64,000 nucleotides of DNA from Clostridiales bacterium (GCA_022786995.1 JALFUW010000025.1:1-64000), one strand, 5' to 3'. Counted from the first letter of the stretch, positions 1 through 8,586 are shown. Program-made: numbers and translations. Notes: generated by a model from the letters alone, not told the origin.

Positions 1-984
1 GCCCACAGCGATGGTGCCCCAGATACCGTTCATGCAGTGAACAGCCACAGCACCAACGGGATCATCAATGCGCAGCTTGTGGTCAAGCAGCCACACACCG
101 AATACCACCAGCACACCGGCAACAGCGCCGATGACAGTAGCCCCCAGACAGTCCGTCACATCGCAGCCAGCGGTGATGGCTACCAGACCGGCAAGGGAAG
201 CGTTCAAACACATGGAAACATCGGGCTTACCATACTTCAGCCAAGTGAAGATCATGCACACGACAGTGGCAACAGCGGGGGCAACGGTGGTGGTCAGGAA
301 AATGGAACCCAGCTGGCCAACGGAAGTCGCGGCGGCGCCGTTAAAGCCATACCAGCCCAGCCAAAGGATGAAGACACCCAGAGCACCCAGAGCAATGCTG
401 TGACCGGGGAAGGCGTTGACCTTTACGATCTTACCGGAAGCGTCGTGGGTAAACTTGCCGATACGGGGTCCCAGCAGCTTGGCGCCGATGAGAGCGGAGA
501 TGCCGCCGACCATGTGGATAGCACAGGAACCGGCAAAATCGTGGAAGCCAAGGCTGGCCAGCCAACCACCGCCCCAGATCCAGTGGGCTTCAATGGGATA
601 GATCAGCGCGGAAATCACTGCGGAATAGATGCAGTAGGACAGGAACTTGGTCCGCTCTGCCATGGCGCCGGATACGATGGTTGCGGTAGTGGCGCAGAAA
701 ACCAGGTTGAATACAAAGCTGGAGAAATCGAAGCTTTCGTAGGCAGTGAACAGGTCGAAGCCGGGCTTTCCGATGAAACCGAACAGATCCTCACCCATCA
801 GCAGGCTGAAACCGATCAGGATGAATACAACCGTGCCGATACAGAAGTCCATCAGGTTCTTCATGATGATATTGCCGGTATTTTTGGCTCTGGTAAAGCC
901 GGCTTCCACCATTGCAAAGCCAGCCTGCATCCAGAATACCAAAGCCGCGCCGATCAGATACCATACACTCCATACTTCACTCAT
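1..984 (-). CDS. amtB: Ammonium transporter (Amt family), 3' end outside window
   Basis: Moves ammonium/ammonia across the cytoplasmic membrane. The reading frame runs open off the left edge, so it is absent from the ORF track; I translated it by hand. The 328 visible residues begin MSEVWSVWYLIGAALVFWMQAGFAM, followed by typical Amt segments: AMAERTK, IEAHWIWGGGWLA with the conserved pore-region histidine, and GHSIALGALGVFILWLGWYGFNG. At least eight hydrophobic helices are visible. An AGGAGGT ribosome site lies 6 nt before ATG at 984. The gene follows type III glutamine synthetase on the same strand with a 206-nt hairpin-rich spacer, so the two probably share nitrogen control. The C-terminus is missing only because of the window edge. 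Confidence 0.95.
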   Translation of the reverse strand, partial: MSEVWSVWYLIGAALVFWMQAGFAMVEAGFTRAKNTGNIIMKNLMDFCIGTVVFILIGFSLLMGEDLFGFIGKPGFDLFTAYESFDFSSFVFNLVFCATTATIVSGAMAERTKFLSYCIYSAVISALIYPIEAHWIWGGGWLASLGFHDFAGSCAIHMVGGISALIGAKLLGPRIGKFTHDASGKIVKVNAFPGHSIALGALGVFILWLGWYGFNGAAATSVGQLGSIFLTTTVAPAVATVVCMIFTWLKYGKPDVSMCLNASLAGLVAITAGCDVTDCLGATVIGAVAGVLVVFGVWLLDHKLRIDDPVGAVAVHCMNGIWGTIAVG

Positions 985-1024
985 AATCTTACCTCCTTGT
1001 AATTTGGTTCTTCTCTTTTTCCCT

Positions 1025-1143
1025 GGGAACCACGAAAGTTCCCATAAATGGCTTTCCCGATTTGGACAGAGCGCTCAAACCGGGAAAGTACTTAACATGG
1101 AAACATAGGCCGCTTTCCGGGAGGGGGTGGTCAGCCCCCTCCC
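1025..1143 (-). promoter_or_regulatory. Three consecutive hairpins between glnN and amtB
   Basis: Read on the minus strand, the 206-nt spacer holds GGGAGGGGG/CCCCCTCCC (1119-1143, perfect 9 bp), CTTTCCCG/CGGGAAAG (1052-1088, 8 bp) and GGGAAC/GTTCCC (1025-1043). None is followed by a strong T-run, so these are not plain terminators. They may set the glnN to amtB expression ratio, or be targets of the nearby ANTAR protein. I could not fit the published paired hexaloop motif to them. Function is inferred. Confidence 0.4.
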
Positions 1144-1190
1144 ACGGGCCGTCCGAGACGGCATTTGGCAGCTATGAAAGGGTAGCGGTT

Positions 1191-3284
1191 TTAACGAACG
1201 CCGAAGAGCAGATCACCGTAGGTGGGGAAGGGCCAGTACTTCTCAGCGGTCTGGGTCTCAGCCTCATCGGCTACGGCACGAAGAGCGGCCATCTTTCCGA
1301 GAATGGTATCGCGAATGGCGAAGGACTCTTCCTTGGTATCGGCGATGCCGTTCAGATCCAGCAGCGCGGTCTCCAGTTCATCGGTCTTTTCAGCGATCTG
1401 ATCCGTGAGAACAGAGAGCTTTGTAATCAGGCCGGTCTCATAGGCGCAGGCTGCGGCGGGAGCGACGGCCTTCTTGGCGGCGGAAGCCTTTGCCAGGTCA
1501 CTGACATAGCTTTCCACTGCGGGAAGAATCTGCTTCCGGGCCATATCAATCATGGTGGTTGCCTCGATGCGGACGGTCTTGCAGTAGTTCTCCAGCATGA
1601 TTTCACAGCGGGACTCCAGCTCAGCAACGGTGAAGACCTTGTGAGAGGTCAGCATCTTTACATTCTTCTCGTCCAGCAGGTGGGGCATACAATCAGGTGT
1701 GGTACGGTAATTACACAGGCCGCGCTTTTCGGCTTCCGCGATCCAGGCATCATCGTAGCCGTTGCCGTTGAACAGGATGCGCTTGTGATCCTTGATGGTC
1801 TTCTTGATCATCTCGTGCAGGGCGGTCTCGAAATCCTCAGCGCCTTCCAGACGGTCAGCATAGATTTTCAGAGATTCTGCAACAGCGGAGTTGAGCATCA
1901 TATTGGCACAGGCAATGGAGTTGGAGGAGCCCAGCATACGGAACTCAAATTTGTTGCCGGTAAAGGCGAAAGGAGATGTACGGTTGCGGTCTGTGGTGTC
2001 CCTGGCGAAACGGGGAAGCACATCCACACCCAGCTTCATGGTAGTCTTCTGGGTGCCGGCATAGGGGGTATCGTTCTCAATGGCATCCAGAATCGCCATC
2101 AGCTCGTCACCCAGGAAAATAGACACAACGGCGGGAGGCGCTTCGTTGGCACCCAGACGATGGTCGTTGCCGGCGGTGGCTACGGACAATCTCAGCAGAT
2201 CCTGATAGTCGTCAACGGCCTTGATGACCGCGCACAGGAACAGCAGGAACTGGGCGTTCTCGTAGGGAGTTTCACCGGGAGACAGCAGGTTCACGCCGGT
2301 GTTGGTGGCAATGGACCAGTTGTTGTGCTTGCCGGAGCCGTTGACACCGGCGAAGGGCTTCTCGTGGAGCAGGCACACCAGGCCATGCTTTGCTGCTACC
2401 TTCTGCATGATCTCCATGGTCAGCTGGTTATGGTCGGTAGCGACATTCGTAGTAGTATAGATGGGAGCCAGCTCGTGCTGAGCGGGGGCTACCTCGTTGT
2501 GCTCGGTCTTTGCCAGAATGCCCAGCTTCCACAGCTCCTCATTCAGGTCAGCCATGTAAGCGGCAACTCTGGGCTTGATAACGCCAAAGTAATGATCGTC
2601 CATCTCCTGACCCTTGGGGGGCTTTGCGCCGAACAGGGTACGCCCGGTGTAGATCAGATCCTTGCGCTTGTCGTACATTTCTTTGTCAATCAGGAAATAC
2701 TCCTGCTCGGGGCCGACGGAAGTGCGAACACATTTCACATCCTTGTTGCCGAACAGCTTCAGGATGCGCATGGCCTGACGGTTCAGCGCCTCCATGGAGC
2801 GGAGCAGAGGAGTTTTCTTATCCAGTGCCTCACCGCCATAGGAACAGAAGGCGGTGGGAATGCAAAGGGTCTTGCCCTTAATAAAAGCGTAAGAGGTGGG
2901 ATCCCAGGCGGTATAGCCTCTGGCTTCAAAGGTTGCGCGCAGGCCGCCGGAGGGAAAGCTGGAAGCGTCAGGCTCGCCCTTGATCAGTTCCTTGCCGGAG
3001 AAGTCCATGATCACGCCGCCGTCGGGGGCAGGGGAGATAAAGCTGTCATGCTTCTCGGCGGTGATGCCGGTCAGCGGCTGGAACCAGTGGGTAAAATGGG
3101 TAGCACCGTTGGCGATTGCCCAATCCTTCATGGCAGCGGCAACAGCATTCGCTACGCTGGCATCCAGCTTTGCGCCCTGATCGATGGTCTTGCGAAGAGA
3201 CCGATAAACGTCAGAACTCAAATTCGCCTTCATAACGCGGTCGTCAAAAACCAGACAGCCAAAATAATCGGATATAGTACCCAT
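1191..3284 (-). CDS. glnN: Type III glutamine synthetase (GlnN)
   Basis: Makes glutamine from glutamate, ammonia and ATP; members of this family are large oligomers found in Bacteroidetes, cyanobacteria and many Clostridia. The track ORF starts at 3359, but ATG at 3284 has an AAAGGG site in front and gives 697 aa, the usual GSIII length; the earlier start would use the leader hairpin as coding sequence. Visible motifs: [10 protein letters not shown] near residue 191, [14 protein letters not shown] near 313 (ATP/glutamate pocket), and NGNGYDDAW near 507. The N-terminus ([13 protein letters not shown]) is typical. It has its own consensus promoter with a palindromic operator and is divergent from a type I homologue. 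Confidence 0.95.
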   Translation of the reverse strand: MGTISDYFGCLVFDDRVMKANLSSDVYRSLRKTIDQGAKLDASVANAVAAAMKDWAIANGATHFTHWFQPLTGITAEKHDSFISPAPDGGVIMDFSGKELIKGEPDASSFPSGGLRATFEARGYTAWDPTSYAFIKGKTLCIPTAFCSYGGEALDKKTPLLRSMEALNRQAMRILKLFGNKDVKCVRTSVGPEQEYFLIDKEMYDKRKDLIYTGRTLFGAKPPKGQEMDDHYFGVIKPRVAAYMADLNEELWKLGILAKTEHNEVAPAQHELAPIYTTTNVATDHNQLTMEIMQKVAAKHGLVCLLHEKPFAGVNGSGKHNNWSIATNTGVNLLSPGETPYENAQFLLFLCAVIKAVDDYQDLLRLSVATAGNDHRLGANEAPPAVVSIFLGDELMAILDAIENDTPYAGTQKTTMKLGVDVLPRFARDTTDRNRTSPFAFTGNKFEFRMLGSSNSIACANMMLNSAVAESLKIYADRLEGAEDFETALHEMIKKTIKDHKRILFNGNGYDDAWIAEAEKRGLCNYRTTPDCMPHLLDEKNVKMLTSHKVFTVAELESRCEIMLENYCKTVRIEATTMIDMARKQILPAVESYVSDLAKASAAKKAVAPAAACAYETGLITKLSVLTDQIAEKTDELETALLDLNGIADTKEESFAIRDTILGKMAALRAVADEAETQTAEKYWPFPTYGDLLFGVR

Positions 3285-3321
3285 AAACAAACACCCTTTC
3301 AAATTCATAGCTGAAATAAAG

Positions 3322-3368
3322 AAGGCAAGGATGCCTATGAGACCGAAGCTCAAAGACATCCTTGCCTT
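3322..3368 (-). promoter_or_regulatory. 5'-terminal leader hairpin of glnN mRNA
   Basis: AAGGCAAGGATG and CATCCTTGCCTT form a perfect 12-bp stem, with an inner stem capped by TTCG. The predicted start site (about 3371) lies only a few nucleotides before it, so the glnN transcript would begin with this structure. It is followed by CTTTATTTC, a weak T-rich stretch, so it could be an attenuator or an mRNA-stabilising 5' stem. Confidence 0.6.
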
Positions 3369-3377
3369 ATGGGACGC

Positions 3378-3406
3378 ATTTTACAACAGAATATTCTGTT
3401 TGTCAA
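3378..3406 (-). promoter_or_regulatory. glnN promoter with palindromic operator in the spacer
   Basis: On the minus strand TTGACA (3401-3406), a 17-nt spacer, then TAAAAT (3378-3383). The spacer contains AACAGAATATTCTGTT (3385-3400), a perfect 16-bp palindrome, ideally placed for a dimeric repressor to block RNA polymerase. It does not match the GlnR box (TGTNAN7TNACA). The regulator is unknown. Confidence 0.8.
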
Positions 3407-3443
3407 CACCCTGCACAAAAAAAGTTTTTTGTCTTTGGGTAGA

Positions 3444-3472
3444 TTGACAAGGTGCAGAAAATGGAATATAAT
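3444..3472 (+). promoter_or_regulatory. Consensus sigma-A promoter of the type I glnA-like gene
   Basis: TTGACA (3444-3449), a 17-nt spacer and TATAAT (3467-3472) match the consensus exactly. It is divergent from the glnN promoter, with the two -35 boxes about 38 bp apart. A leader of roughly 180 nt precedes the ATG at 3657. Confidence 0.85.
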
Positions 3473-3488
3473 GGCTCCAGTGAGCAAA

Positions 3489-3535
3489 GGCGTTCATGAG
3501 TGGGGCGAGTCTACCCCTTTTATGACCGTCTTTTT
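3489..3535 (+). terminator. Leader terminator/attenuator before the glnA-like gene
   Basis: A long hairpin (GGCGtTCAT pairs with ATGAcCGTC, inner stem GGGG/CCCC) is followed directly by TTTTT. It starts about 10 nt after the predicted transcription start and lies upstream of the gene it would cut off, as expected for antitermination control. The ANTAR gene in the same operon is the natural candidate factor; that link is inference. Confidence 0.6.
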
Positions 3536-3656
3536 GCATTTTGGAACAATTTCCATATTCAATTGTAGAATTCTCTGATAACATCTGGTATCATATCCTT
3601 GTCCGAACCGGGCGCCGGTGCGGCGCTTAAAACGTATTCAGAAAGCAGGTAGCTGT

Positions 3657-4865
3657 ATGAAATATACGCCCCAGGAAGTAATTCAGTTCATTCAGGAAGA
3701 AGATGTCAAATTCATCCGCCTTGCCTTCTGCGATGTGCAGGGGCGGCATAAAAACATTTCCATTATGCCCCACGAGCTGGAGCGCGCGTTTGAATACGGA
3801 ATAGCTATTGACGCTTCTGCCATTGATGGATTTGGCGATGAGGTGCATTCCGACCTGTTTCTGCGCCCTGACCCCACCACCATTGCGGTTTTGCCATGGC
3901 GGCCGGAGCACGGCAGGGTTGTGAGAATGTACTGCACAATTACGGATCAGAGCGGCAACGTTTTCATTCATGATTCCAGAAGCATTCTGAAGCAGGCCGT
4001 TGCGGATGCCGCTGAAGCGGGCTATACATTCCGCTTTGGCTCTGAACTCGAATTCTATCTATTTAAGCTGGATGATGCTGGAGAGCCTACGCATATTCCT
4101 TATGATCAGGCGACCTATATGGATGTTTCCCCCGACGATAAGTGCGAGAATGTCCGCCGTGAGATCTGCCTGACGCTGGAGAGAATGGGAATTCAGCCGG
4201 AATCGTCCCACCATGAGCAGGGCCCCGGACAGAATGAGATCGATTTTCGGTACTCGGATGCGCTCACTGCTGCGGACAATGCTGTGACGTTCTGCACTGT
4301 GGTAAAGACGATTGCCGCCGCCAACGGTCTTTATGCGGATTTCTCTCCCAAGCCGATCGCGGATCAGCCCGGCAGCGGCTTCCATATCAACATGTCCGTC
4401 CGCGGAGGCAGTGAGGATCAGATGCAGCACATGATTGGCGGCATTCTTTGCCATATTGCGGACATGACGCGTTTCTTAAATCCCACTGTCCAATCGTATA
4501 GTCGTCTTGGTGTCTGTAAGGCTCCCAAATACATTTCCTGGTCCAATAACAATCGCTCGATGCTGATTCGAATCCCCGCGGCTTCCGGCGAATACAGAAG
4601 AATGGAGCTTCGCTCACCTGACTGCACCGCGAATCCGTATATTGCGTTTGCATTGCTGATATGGGCCGGCTTGGATGGATTAAACAATCAGATCCTTCTG
4701 CCTGAAAAAGCCAATGTGAATCTGTATACGGCTGGGCCGAAGGATGTTTGGGATATGGAAACGCTTCCGCTGACACTGAGCGCGGCAAGCAAACTGGCGG
4801 AGGGAAGCGAATTCATTCGAAAGCACCTGCCGGAATCGCTCATTGAGTATTATTGCAGGCATTGA
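3657..4865 (+). CDS. glnA: Short type I glutamine synthetase family protein
   Basis: Glutamine synthetase fold, 402 aa from ATG at 3657, versus about 440-470 aa for usual GSI enzymes. Catalytic-domain signatures are present: GSELEFYLF near residue 127, HEQGPGQNEIDF, GSGFHINMS (usual form GSGMH), KYISWSNNNRS near 298 and RSPDCTANPYIAFA. Several loops between these blocks are shorter than in GlnA, so it may be a divergent glutamine synthetase or a glutamate/amine ligase relative. The next gene is an ANTAR regulator 32 bp on, which supports a nitrogen role. The track start at 3618 lacks a ribosome site. Confidence 0.85.
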   Translation: MKYTPQEVIQFIQEEDVKFIRLAFCDVQGRHKNISIMPHELERAFEYGIAIDASAIDGFGDEVHSDLFLRPDPTTIAVLPWRPEHGRVVRMYCTITDQSGNVFIHDSRSILKQAVADAAEAGYTFRFGSELEFYLFKLDDAGEPTHIPYDQATYMDVSPDDKCENVRREICLTLERMGIQPESSHHEQGPGQNEIDFRYSDALTAADNAVTFCTVVKTIAAANGLYADFSPKPIADQPGSGFHINMSVRGGSEDQMQHMIGGILCHIADMTRFLNPTVQSYSRLGVCKAPKYISWSNNNRSMLIRIPAASGEYRRMELRSPDCTANPYIAFALLIWAGLDGLNNQILLPEKANVNLYTAGPKDVWDMETLPLTLSAASKLAEGSEFIRKHLPESLIEYYCRH

Positions 4866-4897
4866 TTTGAATCGCCAGAAGAAGGGAGAGTGTTCGA

Positions 4898-5482
4898 TTG
4901 GTTTTCAGTGCAGAGACATACAGCGTGCTGGTGGTTTCCAATCAGCACAGATTTAATGACGCCCTGACTCCAATGCTGCCGCCTTCTGAATATTACCCGA
5001 TATGCTTCTGTTCCAATATTGCTGCTGCCCGCAGGGAGCTTTTGTCGCGTAACTTTGATTTTGTTATCATCAATGCGCCGCTTCCGGATGATCCTGGCAC
5101 TGGATTTGCGATTGATGCCGGTAACCGCTCTGACACCGTTGTTCTCCTGCTTCTCCGAGCCGAAAACTATGAGGAAGTGAACGAGCGTGTGATTTCTCAT
5201 GGCGTATTTACGCTTCAGGTACCATTTCCTGCCAGCACAATCCGTCAGTGCCTGAAATGGATGATCTCTGCTCGGGAGCGGCTGCGTAAAATGGCAACAA
5301 ATAATCTGTCGGTAGAAGAAAAGATGGAGGAAATTCGTCTTGTCAACCGCGCCAAGTGGATTCTGATTGAGCAGCTGAAAATGAATGAAGCCGATGCCCA
5401 TCGACATATCGAGAAGCAGGCAATGAATCGATGCACATCCAAAAAGGAAATAGCGCTTAGTATCATCAAAACCTATACATAA
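4898..5482 (+). CDS. ANTAR-domain antitermination regulator with degenerate receiver
   Basis: Predicted RNA-binding antiterminator, 194 aa, TTG start after GAAGGGAGAG. The N-terminal domain (about 5-120) resembles a response-regulator receiver, but the phospho-acceptor position reads FVIINAPLPD, with Asn59 where Asp is expected, as in pseudo-receivers of the AmiR type. A helical linker is followed by the ANTAR domain (about 135-190): RLVNRAKWILIEQLKMNEADAHRHIEKQAM. Members of this class release leader terminators of nitrogen and ethanolamine genes. Next to amtB, glnN and a glnA-like gene with hairpin leaders, control of these genes is likely but inferred. Confidence 0.9.
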   Translation: MVFSAETYSVLVVSNQHRFNDALTPMLPPSEYYPICFCSNIAAARRELLSRNFDFVIINAPLPDDPGTGFAIDAGNRSDTVVLLLLRAENYEEVNERVISHGVFTLQVPFPASTIRQCLKWMISARERLRKMATNNLSVEEKMEEIRLVNRAKWILIEQLKMNEADAHRHIEKQAMNRCTSKKEIALSIIKTYT

Positions 5483-5490
5483 TTCACTCC

Positions 5491-5518
5491 TACGCCGGCG
5501 TCTGCGGATGCCGGCGTA
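5491..5518 (+). terminator. Inverted repeat after the ANTAR gene
   Basis: TACGCCGGC and GCCGGCGTA form a 9-bp stem just after the stop codon. There is no T-run, so it is a weak terminator candidate only. Confidence 0.45.
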
Positions 5519-5548
5519 TAAACGCAATTGCGTCATTGAAAAAAACAG

Positions 5549-5576
5549 TTGTATTATTCTGGATTTGTGGTACAAT
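5549..5576 (+). promoter_or_regulatory. Putative promoter of the asp23-nusB operon
   Basis: TTGTAT, a 16-nt spacer and TACAAT stand 54 bp before the Asp23 ATG, which has a strong AGGAGGT site. Moderate match to consensus. Confidence 0.5.
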
Positions 5577-5629
5577 AAACGAAAGTATGTCGTGCCGAAA
5601 GGCAGGACCATCATCTAGGAGGTATCCCT

Positions 5630-5977
5630 ATGGCAGAGGCGAAGCAGTACATTTCACACGCTCAGGATGGCGGAAAGGTTTTGATTTCCGAGGATGTTGT
5701 CAGCACCATCGTTGAAAACACCCTTACCGAGGTTGACGGTGTTGTGAAGGGTGGCTCAGAGGTCGTTGGCAAAAAAAGCTGGGGCAAAGGCATTCGGATT
5801 CAGATTGCCGAAGATAACACCCTGACCATCGGCTGCAATATCATCGTTCGTTACGGTGAGAGCGTTATTCAGGTTGCAAAAGCGGTTCAGGAGGCGATTA
5901 CCAGCGCTGTAGAATCTGTTACCGGCGTTACCGTACAGGATGTGGATGTAAACGTCTGCGGAATCATCCGCAAGTAA
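5630..5977 (+). CDS. Asp23/Gls24 family envelope stress protein
   Basis: 115 aa with the Asp23/Gls24 fold: GGKVLISEDVVSTIVENTL, LTEVDGVV and a C-terminal VTGVTVQDVDVNVCGI. Homologues are small envelope-associated or stress proteins; in Clostridia one copy usually sits just before nusB, as here (11 bp gap). An AGGAGGT site lies 8 nt from the ATG. The exact molecular role is not known. Confidence 0.92.
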   Translation: MAEAKQYISHAQDGGKVLISEDVVSTIVENTLTEVDGVVKGGSEVVGKKSWGKGIRIQIAEDNTLTIGCNIIVRYGESVIQVAKAVQEAITSAVESVTGVTVQDVDVNVCGIIRK

Positions 5978-5988
5978 AGGGAACGGGT

Positions 5989-6453
5989 ATGACGAGAGGG
6001 AATGCCAGAGAACTTGCGGTACATCTGATATATGGTCGCGCTTTTACCGGCGAAGAGCCGGAGCAGGTGATTTCCACCCGCATGGAGAAGGAATACTATG
6101 CGCAGCTGGCGGAAGAGAACGACGTGTATTCCGACCGTCCCAGCCGTGCACAGCTTCGCTATATTGACACGGTTGTGACTGGAGTCGCCAACCGGGAGGA
6201 AGAGCTGGATGAACAGATCCAGAAATACTCCATTGGCTGGGATATCAGCAGAATCTCCAAGCTGGCCCGCTGCATCCTGCGGCTGGCGATTTACGAGATT
6301 CAGTATGTTGACGACGTCCCCGCCGGAGTCGCTGTTTCGGAAGCTGTCCGCATTGCCAAGAAATACAATGACAATGATACGGGCGCTTTTGTGAACGGAA
6401 TTCTGGGCAGCTATGTCAGACACTTGGCTCCTGCTGGAGAGGCAAAACAATGA
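5989..6453 (+). CDS. nusB: Transcription antitermination factor NusB
   Basis: 154 aa, NusB fold. NusB with NusE (S10) binds boxA RNA and supports processive rRNA transcription. The start is typical (RGNARELAVHLIYGRAF) and the C-terminal half shows DISRISKLARCILRLAIYEI and AVSEAVRIAKKYNDNDTGAFVNGILG, both strong NusB signatures. The stop overlaps the next ATG by 4 bp, so translation is probably coupled. Confidence 0.95.
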   Translation: MTRGNARELAVHLIYGRAFTGEEPEQVISTRMEKEYYAQLAEENDVYSDRPSRAQLRYIDTVVTGVANREEELDEQIQKYSIGWDISRISKLARCILRLAIYEIQYVDDVPAGVAVSEAVRIAKKYNDNDTGAFVNGILGSYVRHLAPAGEAKQ

Positions 6454-7376
6454 ATTCAGTCTTGGGAATCGACACCAGCAATTATACCACTTCCATTGCT
6501 TTCTACGATGGCAATGAAGGGGAAAACTGCTCAAAGCTTCTGCCTGTAAAACAGGGAGAATTGGGCCTTCGGCAGTCAGATGCCGTTTTCGCGCACATAA
6601 AGAGCCTGCCGGAGCTTTCCGGCAGGCTGTTTTCCCATATTCAGGCAGAAAAAATAACTGCGGTGGGTGTCAGCACCCGGCCACGAGCAGTTAAGGGCAG
6701 CTATATGCCCTGCTTTATGGTGGGTTATTCTCACGCGAAATTACTGTCCGATATGCTAAACGTGCCCCTGATTGAGGTTTCCCACCAGCAGGGACATGTG
6801 GCTGCTTCCCTGTGGAGTGCCGGTCATATGGAGCTTCTGTCCCAGCCCCATCTGGCGTGGCATTTATCCGGGGGTACGACGGAGCTTTTGCTGGTGGAGC
6901 CGGATGGAAAAAATGTGTCCTGTACAAAGATTGGCGGCACATCGGATATTTCCGCTGGGCAGTTGATTGACCGCACTGGCCAGCTTCTTAACTTGCCGTT
7001 TCCTTCGGGGAAGCACCTGGACGTCCTGAGTCAGGAAGCGGGCGGTAAGGAACTGTTTAAGGTGAAATGCGCGGATATGACGTTCTCTCTTTCCGGCGTA
7101 CAGAATAAGGTTCAGCAGTATCACGCGCAAAAGGGAATCCCGGCGGAAACTGCGGCTTACGCTCTGCGTTGTGTTGCCAATGCGGTGTTTCAGGCAACGC
7201 AGCAGGCACTTGCGCGGTACCCAGGCCTGCCGGTGGTTTTCTCCGGCGGTGTGGCGTCCAATTCCATGCTGCGGCAGTTTCTGGAGCCACTGAAACCGAT
7301 CTTTGCTCAGCCACAGTATTCAACGGATAACGCAATGGGTGTGGCGGTATTGACCTACCGTTCCATGGAGGTGTAA
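6450..7376 (+). CDS. TsaD/Gcp/Kae1-like paralogue
   Basis: ASKHA-fold protein of 308 aa related to TsaD, which makes the N6-threonylcarbamoyl modification of ANN-decoding tRNAs. Visible motifs: GIDTSNYTTS at the N-terminus, the metal-site HxxxH as HQQGH near residues 112-116, LSGGTTELL, and FSGGVASN near 264. It departs from true TsaD: the canonical DDAxGEAFDK block reads SDISAGQLIDR, and the protein is about 30 aa shorter. It is more likely a paralogue of unknown role than the housekeeping enzyme. It sits inside nusB-xseA with 4-bp and 1-bp junctions. Confidence 0.8.
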   Translation: MNSVLGIDTSNYTTSIAFYDGNEGENCSKLLPVKQGELGLRQSDAVFAHIKSLPELSGRLFSHIQAEKITAVGVSTRPRAVKGSYMPCFMVGYSHAKLLSDMLNVPLIEVSHQQGHVAASLWSAGHMELLSQPHLAWHLSGGTTELLLVEPDGKNVSCTKIGGTSDISAGQLIDRTGQLLNLPFPSGKHLDVLSQEAGGKELFKVKCADMTFSLSGVQNKVQQYHAQKGIPAETAAYALRCVANAVFQATQQALARYPGLPVVFSGGVASNSMLRQFLEPLKPIFAQPQYSTDNAMGVAVLTYRSMEV

Positions 7377-7377
7377 G

Positions 7378-8586
7378 ATGGCCCAGAATGTACTGTCGAT
7401 TACCCAGCTGAATGAATACATCCGTGGAAAAATGGATACGGATCCGCTGCTGACACAAGTTGCTGTTCGAGGGGAAATCAGCAATTATAAGCTTTATCCA
7501 TCCGGACACCACTATTTCACACTGAAAGATGAGGGCAGCGCGTTAAGGTGCGTTCTGTTTAAGGGGAATGCGGCGAGGCTTCGCTTCCGGCCGGAAAACG
7601 GCATGAAAATTATCGCGATGGGGAAGGTGTCTGTTTATCCCAGAGACGGCGCCTATCAGCTGTACTGCACTGGGTTGACCATGGATGGTGTCGGCGACTT
7701 ATACGCGGCATTTGAGCAGCTTAAGAAAAAACTGGAGGCTCAGGGCTTGTTTGACCCGGCACATAAAAAACCGATCCCCAAATATCCGGGAACCATCGGA
7801 ATCATTACCAGTTCCGCCGGTGCGGCTGTTCACGATATGCTGCGAATTCTGAGAAAACGCTATCCGCTCAGTAAGGTTCGGCTGCTGCCTGTCCGGGTAC
7901 AGGGTGTGGAAGCACCTGGTGAGATTGCGGCGGCGATTGGATATGCCAATCATTACCGGCTTGCGGATTTGCTCATAGTTGGCCGGGGCGGTGGCTCCAT
8001 TGAAGATTTGTGGGCATTTAACGACGAGCGGGTTGCCTATGCCATTTATCATTCCGAAATTCCTGTGATCTCAGCGGTTGGACACGAGCCGGACGTTACA
8101 ATTTCCGATTATGTTGCAGACCTGCGGGCAGCAACGCCATCTAATGCAGCCGAGCTTGCTGTCCCGGATCAGGATGCCCTGCGGCAGAATTTGGACGCAA
8201 TGTCAAACGCCATGGTGTCCAGCCTGAGCCGGCAGGTGAAAGCGGCCCGCCAGCATTTGAAGGTTTTGTCCGCTTCGCAGGCACTGCGCAGTCCCACAGG
8301 ATATCTGGAGCAGAGAAGTCAGTCTGTGGAGCTGCTGAAAAACCGTCTGGTTGCAGCACAAAATCAGAATATCACCAGAGCCAGACAGCGCTACATTGCG
8401 CAAATCTCCAAGCTGGAGGCCATGAGCCCGCTGAAGGTATTGACACGGGGCTATTCCATGGCGCAGACGCAGAGGGGAGAAGTGGTTCGCTCGATCAACC
8501 AGGTAGAGCTGGGGGAACGAATCCGAATCAGACTCAGTGACGGTACTATTTCCGCAACGGTCATGAATAAGGAGGAAGGAAAATGA
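7378..8586 (+). CDS. xseA: Exodeoxyribonuclease VII large subunit
   Basis: 402 aa. With XseB it degrades single-stranded DNA from both ends. An N-terminal OB fold (VLSITQLNEYIRGKMDTDPLL, VRGEISNYKLYPSGHHYFTLKD) is followed by the catalytic domain with GTIGIITSSAGAAVHDM, LLIVGRGGGSIEDLWAFNDE and SAVGHEPDVTISDYVAD, then a coiled-coil tail. Starts 1 bp after the previous stop and overlaps xseB by 4 bp. Confidence 0.97.
   Translation: MAQNVLSITQLNEYIRGKMDTDPLLTQVAVRGEISNYKLYPSGHHYFTLKDEGSALRCVLFKGNAARLRFRPENGMKIIAMGKVSVYPRDGAYQLYCTGLTMDGVGDLYAAFEQLKKKLEAQGLFDPAHKKPIPKYPGTIGIITSSAGAAVHDMLRILRKRYPLSKVRLLPVRVQGVEAPGEIAAAIGYANHYRLADLLIVGRGGGSIEDLWAFNDERVAYAIYHSEIPVISAVGHEPDVTISDYVADLRAATPSNAAELAVPDQDALRQNLDAMSNAMVSSLSRQVKAARQHLKVLSASQALRSPTGYLEQRSQSVELLKNRLVAAQNQNITRARQRYIAQISKLEAMSPLKVLTRGYSMAQTQRGEVVRSINQVELGERIRIRLSDGTISATVMNKEEGK

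Noticed and set aside
37-1002. 321-aa plus-strand ORF at the left edge
   Set aside because: Shadow of the ammonium transporter, whose true minus-strand frame is open at the window edge.
1062-3314. 750-aa plus-strand ORF opposite glnN
   Set aside because: Low-complexity Gly/His/Gln-rich shadow of the type III glutamine synthetase; no ribosome site or domain.
1025-3535. Canonical ANTAR paired hexaloop RNA (A at 1, G at 4)
   Set aside because: Hairpins exist but none of the loops I checked fit the hexaloop consensus on the right strand.
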